64,000 nt of DNA from Zygnema cylindricum. Lineage: Eukaryota; Streptophyta; Zygnematophyceae; Zygnematales; Zygnemataceae. Numbering within the stretch: position 1 is the first letter of the stretch; each line of letters opens with the position of its first letter. The DNA is taken from assembly GCA_037447655.1 (NCBI GenBank), contig JBBHKE010001185.1:82911-146910 (forward strand), given 5' to 3'. This document shows positions 1 through 11,734 of this stretch, piece by piece. The position numbers and the translations under genes are program-made. The notes under the pieces are model-generated. The model was not told the DNA's origin and made no database searches. It was given only the letters and a program-made list of their open reading frames with translations.

Positions 1-1294
1 TACTGTGCCGGAAAATAAGGTCGTACATAAATTTACTGTACTGTAGTGTTAGGTAATGTACTGTACTGTAGTGTTGTACGAGCGTACGGCTCGGTTCGGG
101 GATATTTTTTTGCGTCAGGTCAACGAAGGTCTTAAGTTTCAACCCTATTTCCGGGATATATGTGAATTGTGACGGCCGCTAACAGCCAAAGAACGTGATA
201 CACAAAACCGACAAATAGATATGACACGTGGTAGGAATCAGGTACATGAGATTTTTATAGACGCGGATCCCGCGCCGGCAGGTTAGTCGTACCGATTCGC
301 TCGTTTTTTTAGATAGTGACATATGTGATTTTTAGGGCTTGGCGCCATTGGGCCAAAAAAAACAGTGTTTTGGGTTATTGAAACGGTCAGAAACCGCGTT
401 AACCGACAAAAAGCCGAACCAGAAAAGGTCGGTCATTGGCATAGCCACGGTAACAGAACTGCAAAGAAATAAATATTTGCCGGTTCCAAAATGGAAAATG
501 ATTGGTCCAATTTGATGCGTAGAACCGCCAGGAAAAAAAAAAAAATTCCACATATTTTTGTTCTTCCGTATATTTTTCTCATTTTTGTTTCTAATTGCCA
601 CGCGGCTATTTGTGAATGGGCATAATTATGAAACAAGGATTGTTTGGAATTACCACGCGGCTGATTGTGAATGGGCAGAATTATGAAACAAGGATTATTT
701 TGGCCTAATGAAGCCCAGCCCTTAGGGTTTGTCCACAAAACTTTTACGTACAGATTGTACAGATATTCCACATGACACGTCATTCCTAAACCAAAAGTCC
801 AAAAAGTCAAAAACCCTAAAGAAAGAGGCTCCGGACAAAATAAAACTGACCTAGGACGCGGTAAATCGTAGTCGTATCGTGTGGATGACTATAAAGTACT
901 GTGCTGACGCAATTGTACCTTATGCAAGATGTACGGAAGCTTCCTCATTCCTGGCCGCCAAAAGTTAACGCTTTTAACTTCCGAACCAGATTGAAGCCAA
1001 GCACTACCATTGGCCAAAAGGTTCGGAAAGTGGTCATTTCGGCCTTTTTCAATGATTTGGCAGTTTATGACAGTCTGCTTTTAGTGAATTCTGATCTGGA
1101 CGGTCGAGATTCGCCCAATCACTGAATAGGGCCTTTAAATGACCACTTTTGAACCTTGATGGTGCTGAGCCCTAATAGACGCTTTTCGTGAGCGCATGGT
1201 TCGGCAGATCGACGTCCACGCGACAAATCAATTCGCGAAGTTTTTTATTGGTTGGATTTTTGTGACATTGCATACAACCAATAAATATTGATAC
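1..1294. other. Gene-poor AT-rich DNA
   Basis: No coding region or RNA gene could be supported here. The short open frames have no recognisable motifs. GTAC-containing words are frequent, as in the other non-transposon DNA of this window. Confidence 0.5.
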
Positions 1295-1296
1295 TA

Positions 1297-1790
1297 CACC
1301 GCGAATCGTAATTAGAGTAATAAACGCTAATTCCGTCACCCCAAATTTTGAGTCTATCACCATAAATAGAGTACATTATTCTAAATTATTCTTTACGTTA
1401 TTTAAGGTACTTTTTGAATGAGCGTTAAAAACTCTAATACAGTTCCGTTTTAAATAGTGTGGCGTACGGTCGTTGTCTGACAGTGCAAAGCTGTACTTGA
1501 AAAATAATGATAATAATTATTTAATACAGGCCGTTATCATGTAACTGCGTTTTAACAAACCACGTAGTGCAAACGTCATAGTGACGATAAACTGTATGTT
1601 TTGTCAGATTCTATACGAATACCAAGTTTTACAGGAAATATTCAGCACGTCAAATTATAATACTTAAATAAATTAGAGTAAATTCCTTTTTGAAAAATTT
1701 ATATCACACAAATTAGAGTTTATAACTCTAATTATTTTTTTCTCCTTTTTTACTCTAATTTTTTCGTTACTCTAATTACGATTAGCGGTG
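1297..1790. mobile_element. MITE-like element, TA-flanked (copy a)
   Basis: The ends form an inverted repeat of 24 bp with one mismatch (left arm begins CACCGCGAATCGTAATTAG). The left end is preceded by TA; the right end is followed by TG, a probable decayed TA. Length is 494 bp with no coding capacity. TA target duplications and short non-coding length fit Stowaway-type MITEs mobilised by Tc1/mariner transposases. That family placement is inferred; the inverted repeat is seen directly. Confidence 0.65.
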
Positions 1791-1797
1791 TGCAGTA

Positions 1798-2014
1798 CAC
1801 GGCGAATCGTTATTAGTGTCAAAGTTTAAATAGCGTAAAAAAAAATTAGTGTTATTGATTCTAATTTAGTGCGAGAGACGTGGCAGATTATGGTCCACGC
1901 CCTTAAATAGCGTTGCTAATTTATTTTCAAAAATCATGTATACTAATTGCGGAAAAAAATTAAAATTTTAAGAACCCAAATTAGTGACTTTGACACTAAT
2001 AACGATTCGGGGTG
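1798..2014. mobile_element. MITE-like element, TA-flanked (copy b)
   Basis: A 217-bp non-coding element begins CACGGCGAATCGTTATTAGTG and ends in its near-perfect reverse complement. It is flanked on both sides by TA (1796-1797 and 2015-2016). The termini match copies at 26.5 and 54.2 kb, but the interior is much shorter, so it looks like an internally deleted relative. It lies only a few bases from copy a. Confidence 0.65.
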
Positions 2015-2016
2015 TA

Positions 2017-3112
2017 TTGTACTGTACCGTAGGGAAGGTTTGAGTACTACGAATAATAATATTTCGTAATGCATAATTTGTTCTGGATTATGGAACGAGA
2101 GATACGGATTCAGTACAAGTTATGTTAGACTTTTGGAGGTCGGCAGAAATGGCACTCTGCCACAAAATCAGCAAAAAATGTTTGTTTTTTATGGCAAAAA
2201 AGGATGACTTCTCGAATAAAATGTGATTGTCGACGTAGACAATCCAACGAATTTTCGTTCGATGAAGAAGTATCGATTGCCGAAAAAATACAGCAATAAA
2301 TAACCATAGTTCAAAGTTCTATAGCACAATATTAAAGTTCGAGCCGTTTGATTTAGTTCGAACTATTTTCGAACAGTGCGAGTTTTTCGGACAATCATTA
2401 CAATCGATTTATCCTGTTGGACACTATTTCGGCGCCCCTAAATTTTGAGGGTTTTGCCTAAAATAGGGTAAATGATACTAATTTTTCCTGTACGCTCATT
2501 ACGAGAAGAACAATTAGTGTACACCATTTTAATTTATATATTTTTTGTTAGTTTGGAGTACGGAACGTGTCGGTGCGTATAAAAATGTACTTTTAAATTA
2601 TACAAGTAGGGATACTTTAATAGAATATTTGTTATCACACAAAAAAGCCCTGTGCGTTAATCCGTGGTGGGATACAACCGCGATTCGGTGTACGATTTAA
2701 AAGATTTTGTACCTGTATTTGTATTATAGTACATTTATTTGTCTCGTAATCGAAATTAGAGTTAGGACTTAATTAGAGTGAAAGTATGCGACAGTGTACG
2801 AATTTTCATAATTGTACTTTTACTTATATTACTGTGAGTATCTTCTCGACAAATCAGCTGTACCCACATTGGCGTTCGTTGAAAAATTAGTGCATAACTT
2901 TTTTTTCGAAATTTTTCTAAGGGTGACGTTCCATTAAGCGAAAACTGGCGTAGTTTTCAAAAATCCGCGACCCTTCGTACCAAATCGTACCGCCTATTTT
3001 GTTTTTATACGAAAAACAACATTATAGAGAATTTTGCCGATACTATCCGAAGGTCTTAGAGGTAATACTGACCGTCGGATGTTCATCTGTAAGGAGTTCG
3101 CTTCATTTTTTT
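2017..3112. other. AT-rich DNA without recognisable genes
   Basis: No gene found. A CGATTCGGTGTA stretch near 2690 resembles the right terminus of the TA-flanked MITEs, but no partner end was identified. Confidence 0.45.
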
Positions 3113-3184
3113 TGTAACTGTCAACCCACCTCGAAGTGGTGGGTTGGTGTCAACCCACCTCGAGGAGGTGGGTTGGCAGATACA
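3113..3184. repeat. Compact double palindrome
   Basis: Two adjacent hairpin-forming palindromes, each bounded by CAACCCACCTC and its complement, sit inside a larger inverted repeat. TGTAACTGTCAACCCACCTC on the left matches the reverse complement of the right end at 18 of 20 positions. T and A runs flank it. It could be a very short foldback element; no target duplication was recognised. Confidence 0.6.
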
Positions 3185-4560
3185 GAAAAAAAAAACCGTG
3201 ACACGCTGGACGATTAAGCTACGTGTCATGATGGAAAACAAACGAAAAATCTTAAGATTTGCACATGACATGCGCTTTCCAAAACACAACCGAAAATAAA
3301 AACGAAATTTCGTAACATTCCCTCTTCACTCTATTTACGGTAGCTTTTGTCCGTCACACTATTTCTCTCAAAAAAAACTCGTTATGTTCGAAAACTGAAA
3401 CCTTAAAAAATGAGTTGGCGTACAAACTGGCGTCTGCAAAAAGTATAAAAGTTTTGTCGTATGATTACTTCGTACTCAGGTACATGGTACGCAAATCAAG
3501 ATTTGAAGTTAAGTTTGTCGGTGCTAAAAATATGAAAGATATTCTATATCGGATTGTATCTTGCGTGGTGCCATTCAATTTAGAGCACGTGGCTTCCAGA
3601 CTCTACGTGATGGAAGATCGACTCAATCGACCCGGTTTGTAGAGTTTGCCGTACAATTGCAGAAACGTATGATGGAACTTCACCCTAAGTCGAAATTAGT
3701 GTACATGACACTAAATTAATCTACACACTAATAATTTCTACACTCAAAATACGATCGACGGTGTAATGTACCGGAGTGGAACAATACTGAGCACATCGGT
3801 GGATGACCATGTGCGACCCTGACGCTGTTCCATGTAACCGACTGTCCCATTCCAACATAATCTGTCAAAACAGTTCATATTTAGCCGCCGTCAACCATGC
3901 TAGTTTTCTAATTTGTCGCGTCGTAGCATGAGATGTCCAATTCGCATAATACGCGCGAAACGAACGCGCTAATAGAGTAATAGTAAAATGCTACGTACAA
4001 TTCGCATTTAGCGATGTTGAAAAATTAATAAAATGCGTACCCGACAATGTACCCGTACGGTTTCGTACATTATTCGACTTTTAACTTTCCAAATTTCAAA
4101 TTTTCAATACGGCATACGCTAAAAAACAGTGAAGTGAAAAACCAGCCACGTGGCAACCAAGGTGCTGAACCAACAACCAGCTATCAGGCTCCTGAACAAG
4201 CGACGAAACTGCACATTTCGTACAATTTTTCGTACACCGAAAACTAAACGAAGTTTGCGAAAAGAATAAAGGTCACGAATACTTCGTAAAAATCGGGAAA
4301 ATGTCCAGATCCGTACAAATTGGACATCTATGCCATAGATGTCCCATGCGCATACAACGTAAGTATGAAACGCCTGAAAAATAGCGACTATGCGCACGAA
4401 ATAAAATTCTAAAGTTTTCAGAATGCGTTGACCGACTTTAACTTCATACTAAAAACAAAAAATAGGAAAACCTCGCTATTGTTCAAATCGTGCGATTTTT
4501 CATATTTTCCAATTTCAGCGTATAGTTCGTGACTTCTAAAAAAATAGCAAAAAAACGCGG
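3185..4560. other. AT-rich DNA without recognisable genes
   Basis: Nothing could be assigned. Near 3690-3775 there are several ACACTAA/TTAGTGT words and a CGACGGTGTA end, reminiscent of MITE termini but not forming a clear element. Confidence 0.4.
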
Positions 4561-4795
4561 AGTACTTTCTGTCCGGTAAACTGAATGGAAAATTTACGAA
4601 AATGTACGGTAATTTATTGGAAATGTACGGTTTTTAATAGAAATGTACGGACTTTGACTAAAAGATAAGTCGAACTTCTTAGTACTTTCTGTCAGGTAAA
4701 CTGAACAAAAAATTTACGTAAATTGTACAGAATTTTACGGAAATGTACGAAATTTCACCTAAAATGTACGGAATTGTACGAAAAGAGACGTTGCA
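4561..4795. repeat. Two-copy tandem duplication rich in GTACGG
   Basis: Two diverged units of about 120 bp start with AGTACTTTCTGTC(C/A)GGTAAACTGAA at about 4561 and 4681. Each is followed by repeated AAATGTACGG words. No coding potential. Confidence 0.55.
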
Positions 4796-5498
4796 GTGTT
4801 GCACCATTCGCGCGGGGTAAGTTTGAATTCTGAACGATCGTACGATTTTTTTTTTACATGTACGGAATAGTACGGATACAAAAAAAATAACGATTTTAAA
4901 GATTTGTTCAAATCGTTCAATGAGTTACTTACGTATAATTCACGCGATTGAATCGTAAGTAAAATACGGTTTGAACAACTATGGAAAACCTTTAAATATT
5001 TAATCAATAACGAATAATACGATGACAATTTAATCAAAAGTTCTAATGGAAAGTTCGTTGTAACGAAGAACCGTCCAAACCTCTTTCAAACTTCGCGGGC
5101 GGAAATGAAGCAACGTCTCTTTTCTGAAAATTTATGTACATCACATATGTACATTTTTACGAAAAGTATACGCATTTTAAGAAAGATAAAAAAACTAGAA
5201 AAATAACAAAATATCTTAAAAATGTCAAAATCGGTATGAATGAGAAATTTATGTCGACGCCACTCACATTCGTGTGTCGACTTCGTTATGTGATACAGTT
5301 AATATTAGTGTTGTGTATCGAGGACTACTTCTCGAAATTCGATATGTACCTAGTTTTGGGTACATGATAATCGATATATAGCATCATTATATCGAAAAGA
5401 TCAACATCGCGATATTTAAGCGATATACCAGACGACAATTCAATATATTTTTATCGCGATATATCGAACTGACTTAAAGTCAAAAAATCTACCAAAAT
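4796..5498. other. Gene-free stretch with CGATATATCG-like words
   Basis: No gene recognised. Between about 5370 and 5470 the palindromic words ATCGATATA, TATCGCGATATATCG and similar recur several times. Related CGCGATATA words recur at 19.5-19.6 kb, on the other side of element A. Confidence 0.4.
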
Positions 5499-5564
5499 CC
5501 CCCCCCCCCTCCCCCACCCACCACCCCGTGGCTCGCGCTCAATTGGGGGGGGAGGGGGGGGGGG
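5499..5564. repeat. C-run/G-run inverted repeat
   Basis: A C-rich tract (5499-5527) is followed by an 18-base spacer and a G-rich tract (5545-5564). The two halves can pair as a GC hairpin, or form i-motif and G-quadruplex structures. It lies just before the left end of element A. Confidence 0.6.
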
Positions 5565-5813
5565 TTCTCCGTATGATTTGCCATGCTATGTACCGTACGA
5601 TTTACCGTACCAAAGCTGCAACTCTGAGACCTCCATTGGTACTCAAAGTAGGCAGCTTGCTAGAAGCCCCTATGATAGCCTCAATCCCTTAGTCTTTTTA
5701 TGAGTATTACTGATACCTTAAAAGCTGCAACCCTTGGAAGAGAAGAGCAGACTCCCTTGAGTTTACCACAAAAAGAATCCTTGATCTTGCTCCTCGAAAA
5801 GTAAATTATCAAT

Positions 5814-5835
5814 GGTCAAAGATGACCTTTTATAC
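5814..5835 (-). promoter_or_regulatory. Putative LTR core promoter: TATA box plus inverted repeat (3' LTR of A)
   Basis: On the minus strand GTATAAAAGG runs directly into GGTCATCTTTGACC, a GGTCA/TGACC inverted repeat. The same pair occurs at the equivalent place in the LTRs of B, D, F and H. The TATA-like match and conservation suggest the element's Pol II promoter. TTGACC also fits a plant W-box, which is speculative. Confidence 0.5.
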
Positions 5836-6317
5836 AGAAGCTATCTGGGAGAGAGGCGGCTACTTCTAATTCTCCTAGGTCCTAAACCCCTCTCTAATCC
5901 CTCTACTACTGTTTTAATGGATCAATCAAATCACTTTACAGTACAGAAAAGGTACTTGGCCCGTAGTACTTTCTATACGGCCATTGTAGAATATGGCCCA
6001 GAAGACGACGCCTGTCATATCAGAGTTCGCCATGGTATGTTCGGAGATGCCGCGATCCAATGTCATATTGCCACGTGTTACCTGGTGTGGCGGCGTCCAC
6101 AAACCGCCAAATCGTCCATTCGGCGATGCCGACTTCTTCATCGGCCGTCCGATTGATATCAACCTTAATTCAAGGCCGTTTAAAATACAAGTAGTATTTT
6201 CCGATGTAACTCTATCTATCTATCTTTATGTGATTGTGGTCTGTTTGTCAGTTAAATGAACTTCTATATTTCCACATCTTTATGTAGTTATCGTACCCAA
6301 TATACTTCTACACATGT

Positions 6318-6395
6318 CCTAGTCTATAGGCCAAAGCTACCGGCTACAGGCAGATTGTCAAACGGTAGGTACCAGGATCAAATCCTGGGTCCGTT
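6318..6395 (+). other. tRNA-like segment, antisense in 3' LTR of A
   Basis: A B-box-like GGATCAAATCC sits in a perfect T-arm hairpin: CCAGG, 7-base loop, CCTGG. An A-box/D-arm-like TAGGCCAAAGCTACCGG lies about 40 bases upstream. Orientation is opposite to the element. There is no complete cloverleaf, so it is not a functional tRNA gene; it resembles a tRNA-derived Pol III promoter module. Confidence 0.5.
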
Positions 6396-6638
6396 AACCC
6401 TTTTGGTAAGTTTACTAAAAGGACTTCCTTCTGACTCTAGGGGAAGCATAGGCAACCATTGCTTTAGCTTCCTCTCCAGCCTTCAGTGACTACGACAAGT
6501 ATGGGGGCTAGACAAAGAAGTTAGAAGCAGGCTGCCTCTGTTTTTTCCTCCTCATTTTAGATCACTTAAGAAACCTAGAAAATACATAAGAAACCTTTTA
6601 ATTTCAACTCTCCCCTTATTTTCTAGTTACTTTTAAGT

Positions 6639-8336
6639 TTAAATCCGCACTTCTCTCCGCAAAAAAAAAAATTTAGGAGAAGGCACATGTTTTGTCATCA
6701 TGTCTGCCACCATCTCAATGTATGGTCTGTACTCTAGACTTATTATTTTGTTCTCCACCTTTTCCGTGAATAAACTAAGTCTGATATCCATGTGCTTTGC
6801 TTTAAAGTGATGTTTAGGATTTGCAACAATCGAAATTGCTGTTTGATTATCACAGAATATTTTTTGAATTCCACTCTTAAGATGCCCTAATTCACTAAGC
6901 AAGGATTTGACCCACATCAATTCCTTCACAACAGAGCAAGATGCCATATACTGAACCTCCATGGTGGAATGAACAATGACCTTTTGCTGCTTACTGCTCT
7001 TGCAACAAGCACCATTCCCCACATATAACACATATCCAGATGTACATCTTCGCATCGAAGCATCCCCATAGTTGGTACACTCCAAGTGGTGATGTCAGTA
7101 TTTTCCCCACCCACATGCAGCCATAGATCCCTTGTACCTATGAGATATTTGAGGACCCTCTTAGTTGTTTCCCAATCCCTTTTAGTAGGAGCATTCAGAC
7201 TCCTACTTAGCATATCTACAGCTGCTGCCAAATCTGGCCTGGTACAATTTATAAAATAAATCAGACTGCCCACTACCTGTCTGTATGGGATAGTCTGCAT
7301 AAACTTCTTCTGTTCTGGACCTAGTTCATCATCTAGAATTAGGATGTCTCCTTCCTAACTCCCCTCATTCCCTACTTTAGATCCATATAAGTTGTACAAC
7401 TGTTGGCTTTGTCCATATGAATTTTTTCCAACATGTTTCCAATTGCCTCTTTCTGAGTTTGTCTAATTATTCTCTTTTCACTATCTCTCTCTACTTGTAT
7501 TCCCATAATATACCTTGCCTCCCTCATGTCCTTCATCTCAAATTTTCCCTTTAAATTTGTTTTTAGTTTGTTGATTTTCTCCATTGACTTACTCAAAACA
7601 AGCAAATCATCAACGTAAATTGCAATGAAGATGACACCTTTCTCATCTTAAAAGACATAAATTGAATGGTCTGAACTAATCCGGATGTATCCCAGACCGG
7701 TAAGGAACTCATCAAGTTTCTTGTTCCATTGTATGGGCGCCTGTTTCAAGCCATAGAGAGATTTGATCAGGCGGCATACCTTAATTTCCTCTCCTTGTTC
7801 CACGAATCTTTTTGGCTGTCGCATGAAGATCTCCTCCTCTAGTTCTCCATGCAAGAAGGTTGTCTTGATTCCATCTGGTGTACTTCCATGTCTTCTACAG
7901 CTGCCAAACTGAGAAGTATCCGGATCGAGGGAAATTTGACGACTGGAGCAAAGGTTTTTTCGTAGTCTATTCCCTCTTTCTGAGTAAAACCTTTGGCCAC
8001 TAACCGGGCGTTATGCCACTCAATAGTATGGTCCGGATTCAATTTTAACTTGGAAACCCACTTACATCCTATTGGTTTTTGATCGGGTGTGCAGTCCACC
8101 AACTCCCATGTATCAGCTGCCATGATTAAAGCCATCTCTTCATTGATTGCCGTGTTCCACCGGTTTCTCTCTAGGCATATCATTGCCTCTCCATGTGTTT
8201 GAGGTTCATCTCGGTGAGACAGTTTGGTTACCTTGTTGTTAGCTTGTTTCTCTTGAAGCCTTTTGCTGCTCCTTCTTCCTCTCTCAAAATCTGCGGCCTG
8301 AATAGATGGTTTCCGTGGATTCTTTCGAATCACCAC
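6639..8336 (-). pseudogene. Element A reverse transcriptase and RNase H (degraded)
   Basis: This is the C-terminal half of a copia polyprotein, in at least five frame-shifted pieces on the minus strand. RT shows the KPIGCKWV and LYGLKQAP blocks and the catalytic YVDD near 7600. RNase H follows, with GYVLYVG and SSKQQKV and a conserved C-terminal KAKHMDIRLS block. Frameshifts near 7850, 7620, 7340 and 7085 and several substitutions make it inactive. It ends at a polypurine tract just before the 3' LTR. Its role in an intact element is copying element RNA into DNA within virus-like particles. Confidence 0.85.
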
Positions 8337-8401
8337 GGCTTCTCCCTTGTCCCTCTAGTCCGTATCAATTTCTACCACATCTTCCGCTTCAAGTTTAGGT
8401 G

Positions 8402-9785
8402 TCACTGGTGTTTCCAAGTCCAAGTCTTTCTCGGTCTGTTTGGAACTTGCAAGAATATCATCCGAATCTGCACGATTATCATCTTCTTGGAGACCCGGAT
8501 AGTTAGGAATTTGAAAGTCACCAGAATTGCCTGACTCAAATTTGAATCTGACTGACTTTGGGGATTTGAAGGATCTACCGACTTCCCTTCATCCATAACT
8601 ACCAGGTGCTATACTAGAATTATATCTTCTCTCTTTAGATGATACATTCTATACCCTTTTACATCCTCATCATAACCTAGCAAGTATCCAGGTTTCCATT
8701 TAGGTAAAGTTTCCAGTTAGATTTACCTGTTTCTAAGCTGAAGACTTGACTACCGAAAACCTTTAAGTGAGATAGATCTGCTTTTCGGCCGGTCCATCTA
8801 TCATATGGAGTTTGGCCTTTCACCGTCGAAGTAAGTACTCTATTTCTCAAATAATTATCACAATTCATAGCTTCGACCCAAAATCTTTTTCCTATTCTTT
8901 TTTCTGACAACATACTCCGGGCACTATCATTCAGTGTCTTATTGAATCTCTCAACAACACCATTCTGTTCCGGGTTTTCCGGAACCGTCTTTTGATGTTG
9001 CACACCATCCTCTCTTATGAACTCCTCAAATTGATTGGAGGTATGTTCCCCTCCATTGTCACTTCTTACTCTCTTTCTTGAGGTCTCATGAAGCTTCTCG
9101 GCCCATGCCTTATATTGTTTGAAGTACTCAAGAGTTTCTGATTTGCTTTTCAAAAAATATACTCGGGAGTAGCGAGACCAATCATCGGTATTGGTTAGCA
9201 TAAATCTTTTCCCTCCGAGTGATGGTACTCTTGCCGCTCCCCAAATGTCCGTGTGTACTAAATCAAGAACTTTTTCTCCTTTATAGGTTGCTTCTTTTGG
9301 GAATGGTAATTTGTGTGCATTACCCTGAGCACACCCACTGCAATCACTTAAATTCTCATTTTCCACAAAGCGTATCCCTTCAACTACTTCCATCTTTTTC
9401 ATTTCTTTTAGCTTTTGTAGATTCACATGCCCAAGTCTTTTATGCCACAACATGATATCATTGACACCAGCATAGTAAAGATTGAGTTTTTCATTACTAA
9501 AAGCAAGCCTGAACATTCATTGGCTACCTTTCTTAGCAGTGAATTACACATCTTCCTCAAAACTAGCTGTAAAAACTTCTATTCTGGTGCTAGTTTCAAA
9601 ACCTTTATCATCAAATACAGATGTAGAGATAAGGTTTTTGTTTAGCTCCGAAATAAACAATACATCGGAGACTGTAACTTCTGAGGTTTTCCCCTCCACT
9701 ATGACTTTGAGATCTACCGATCCTACATAAGTAGTGGTAACTACCCTCCCATCCCCATATTCAATCTCTAATGTAGGAATCTTTC
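8402..9785 (-). pseudogene. Element A integrase and linker (degraded)
   Basis: The piece at 8677-9516 holds the HHCC zinc site (HKRLGH...CSGCAQG) and the three catalytic acidic residues in their usual contexts (HTDIWG, RSDNGGE, PEQNGVVER). The first part of the integrase lies in another frame above 9516. The linker toward RT (8402-8676) is also frame-shifted. The catalytic triad itself is preserved, so loss of function comes from frame breaks. In an intact element this enzyme inserts the cDNA and makes the 5-bp target duplication. Confidence 0.85.
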
Positions 9786-10284
9786 TTAGCTAAGTGAACA
9801 GATGATTATCTTTGCACATGTGCATAGAGGAACTTGAATCCACAATCCAACTCCCTTCACCTTTGAGTCCACCGAAAGCACATTTCTGCTTGCGTGGAAT
9901 TTCGACATATGTCTTTGCCTCCAACTTCTCATCCAAAAGAATTTCGTCCTCCTCCTTATCGGATTCCTCCTCAAGTACTTGTGTGACAAGTGTCTTTTTC
10001 TTCCTTCATGGCTGACCCCCGGTCTGCCCCTCCTTTATCCGAAGCTTAATCAATTTAGTACATTAGACCATGTAATTTCCGGGTTTCTTGTAGAAATGAC
10101 AAAGCCCCTGATGTCCCCTTGTTTAGGAATCATTGGATTAATTTGTCTTGTCTACCCTTTCATGACTTCTAAGGGGTTTCCGTGAATCTTTGTTTCTCCA
10201 ACTTGCTCCGTTGGCCAAGGCTTGTCCACTCTTAACTCCCCTCCTGATTTCAATAGTATTCTCTCGGACGAGGATCATACCAAC
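9786..10284 (-). pseudogene. Element A protease and gag zinc knuckle (degraded)
   Basis: At about 9810-9870 the minus strand encodes the protease active-site region, but the conserved DSG triplet reads DSS. Near 10060-10130 the nucleocapsid zinc knuckle is recognisable by alignment with B and H. It has lost a cysteine and the histidine and gained a stop, so it cannot bind zinc. The fragment ends at the solo LTR at 10285. Confidence 0.7.
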
Positions 10285-11310
10285 TGTTGTTTTGGAAACC
10301 CTGCGTCCTCTCTATATCTTGCTAGTATGCTGCCATGTTGCGCTAAGTCTGACATCGCAGCTGGAAACCTTCAGTACTCTACGCTTGTTGTTATATTGCT
10401 ATGCTGCGGTGATCTGACATCGCAGCTGCGCTGCTCTAGTATCATAGCTACGTTGATAGATCATAGCAGTCATAGCAGTCACAACAGTCATAGCAGTCAC
10501 AACAGAGTCATAGCAGCTATGGCAGTCTGCGCAAGAAAGGTGTTCTGAACTTTAGTCAGTTTGTGTGAAGATAAATTGACGGGGACATAATTTAGTGAGT
10601 ATGCAACTCCAAAGAGAGTAGACAGATTCGGTGCACTTTAGGCACACGTGTCGCTCCGTGAGAAAGTCAAGTTTGGTTGTTATATAAGAAAAGGTACAGT
10701 TTTATTTGAGGACCGAAGCTACACGTGGAGGTTCATCTTTAGTGACGAACATTACGCGGACGACGGACAGAGTCCACTGACATTTTTGAAAGAGAACTCT
10801 TGACTGCACCGTCATTTCAGCAGACGAACTTTGACCGCGCATTATTTCACTTTAGCGGTTGTCCTCTCCTTGATCATTTTAAATATTTTATGTACGGTTA
10901 ACGGCGAGGATTTTGTTTTGATGAATATTAGTGTATCGATCGACCATGGTAATTATGGTACAGCGTGATCAGTTGTAGGTTCACTTGTATATGTAGGACT
11001 TAGATTATTTTAGGAAGTATGATTTTTATTTAGAAAAACTGCGAAGAAGTTTCTAAGTGTTTTTGGATTGTAAGATCATTGTGATCTTTTGGCTCAACAT
11101 CGTGAAATTCTGCATGTTGTTTCCTTGGAGTATATTCTATATTGTGGCTAATTTGCAGACTTAGTGTGGATTTGGTTTGATTAGGGCTTCATTGTGAAGC
11201 TGGTCTTTTGTAGGATTTTGTGAGAGTTTCCTCTTTGCATATTTGATTGTCATGACAACTCCCGGTGCTTCTTCATCTTCTTCAATGGCTCCAGTTGCCT
11301 CAAATCAACA
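10285..11310 (+). repeat. Solo LTR related to element E, inserted in gag of A
   Basis: A 1,026-bp segment starts TGTTGTTTTGGAAA and ends AATCAACA, so its tips are inverted repeats like those of the LTRs of E (TGTTG...CAACA). It contains many GCAGCTGCG-like words. It also holds an LTR-borne ATG at 11252, opening a Ser/Pro/Ala-rich reading frame like the gag start of E. Flanks are CCAAC and CGAAC, probably one 5-bp target duplication with a substitution. No internal region remains, as expected after LTR-LTR recombination. Confidence 0.75.
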
Positions 11311-11734
11311 CGAACTACCAAACTCCATATCCACCTGTGGTCCAGCTGATCTTGTACCCGGTTCACAATGTTCTCATACTCATCGGGTAGTTTCATGAGT
11401 AAGCAGTGAACCTTTGCCTTCTCGGTTTCTACCTTTCCAGCACACTCTAACTCCATGAAGAGTATAGTCAGCTCATTGCAAAAACCAGGCATCTTCTCTC
11501 CTTTGTGAAAGTATCCATTGATCTATTGCACGTCCAATTTCTATTCCTGAATCGTACCGCTCCGGTACATCTCTATAAGTGCATCCCACAGATCGGGTGC
11601 CCTTTCCACTTGCAAATGAGGACCTGTGAGTCCTTGTGTGAGATGACGGAGGATAGAGTGTTTCGCTGCCATGTTGTTGTAGTCCCAGGTATCAATGTCA
11701 TTCTCCTCATACGTTGGAAAAGGAGAGATGAAAA
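11311..11734 (-). pseudogene. Element A gag, middle part
   Basis: The minus strand encodes copia gag (FCNELTILFMELE, LLMKLPDEYENIVNRVQD), matching gag of B and H. It is cut at the left by the solo LTR and at the right by element B. The right end carries the GAAAA target duplication (11730-11734). The 5' part of the same gag resumes at 18182. Confidence 0.8.

Larger units (their letters stand above)
5617..6609 (-). repeat. 3' LTR of element A
   Basis: The LTR follows a polypurine tract (AAGGGGAG on the minus strand, ending at 6610) and ends TGCA-side at 5617. It is identical to the 5' LTR over 5655-6608, but differs at about five sites within the last 38 bp. It carries a TATA-like box, a GGTCA/TGACC inverted repeat and an antisense tRNA-like segment. 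Confidence 0.85.

Noticed and set aside
5812-6489. Open frames repeated identically at 18668-19345
   Set aside because: Both sets lie inside the two LTRs of element A. Identity reflects the LTR pair, not a duplicated gene.
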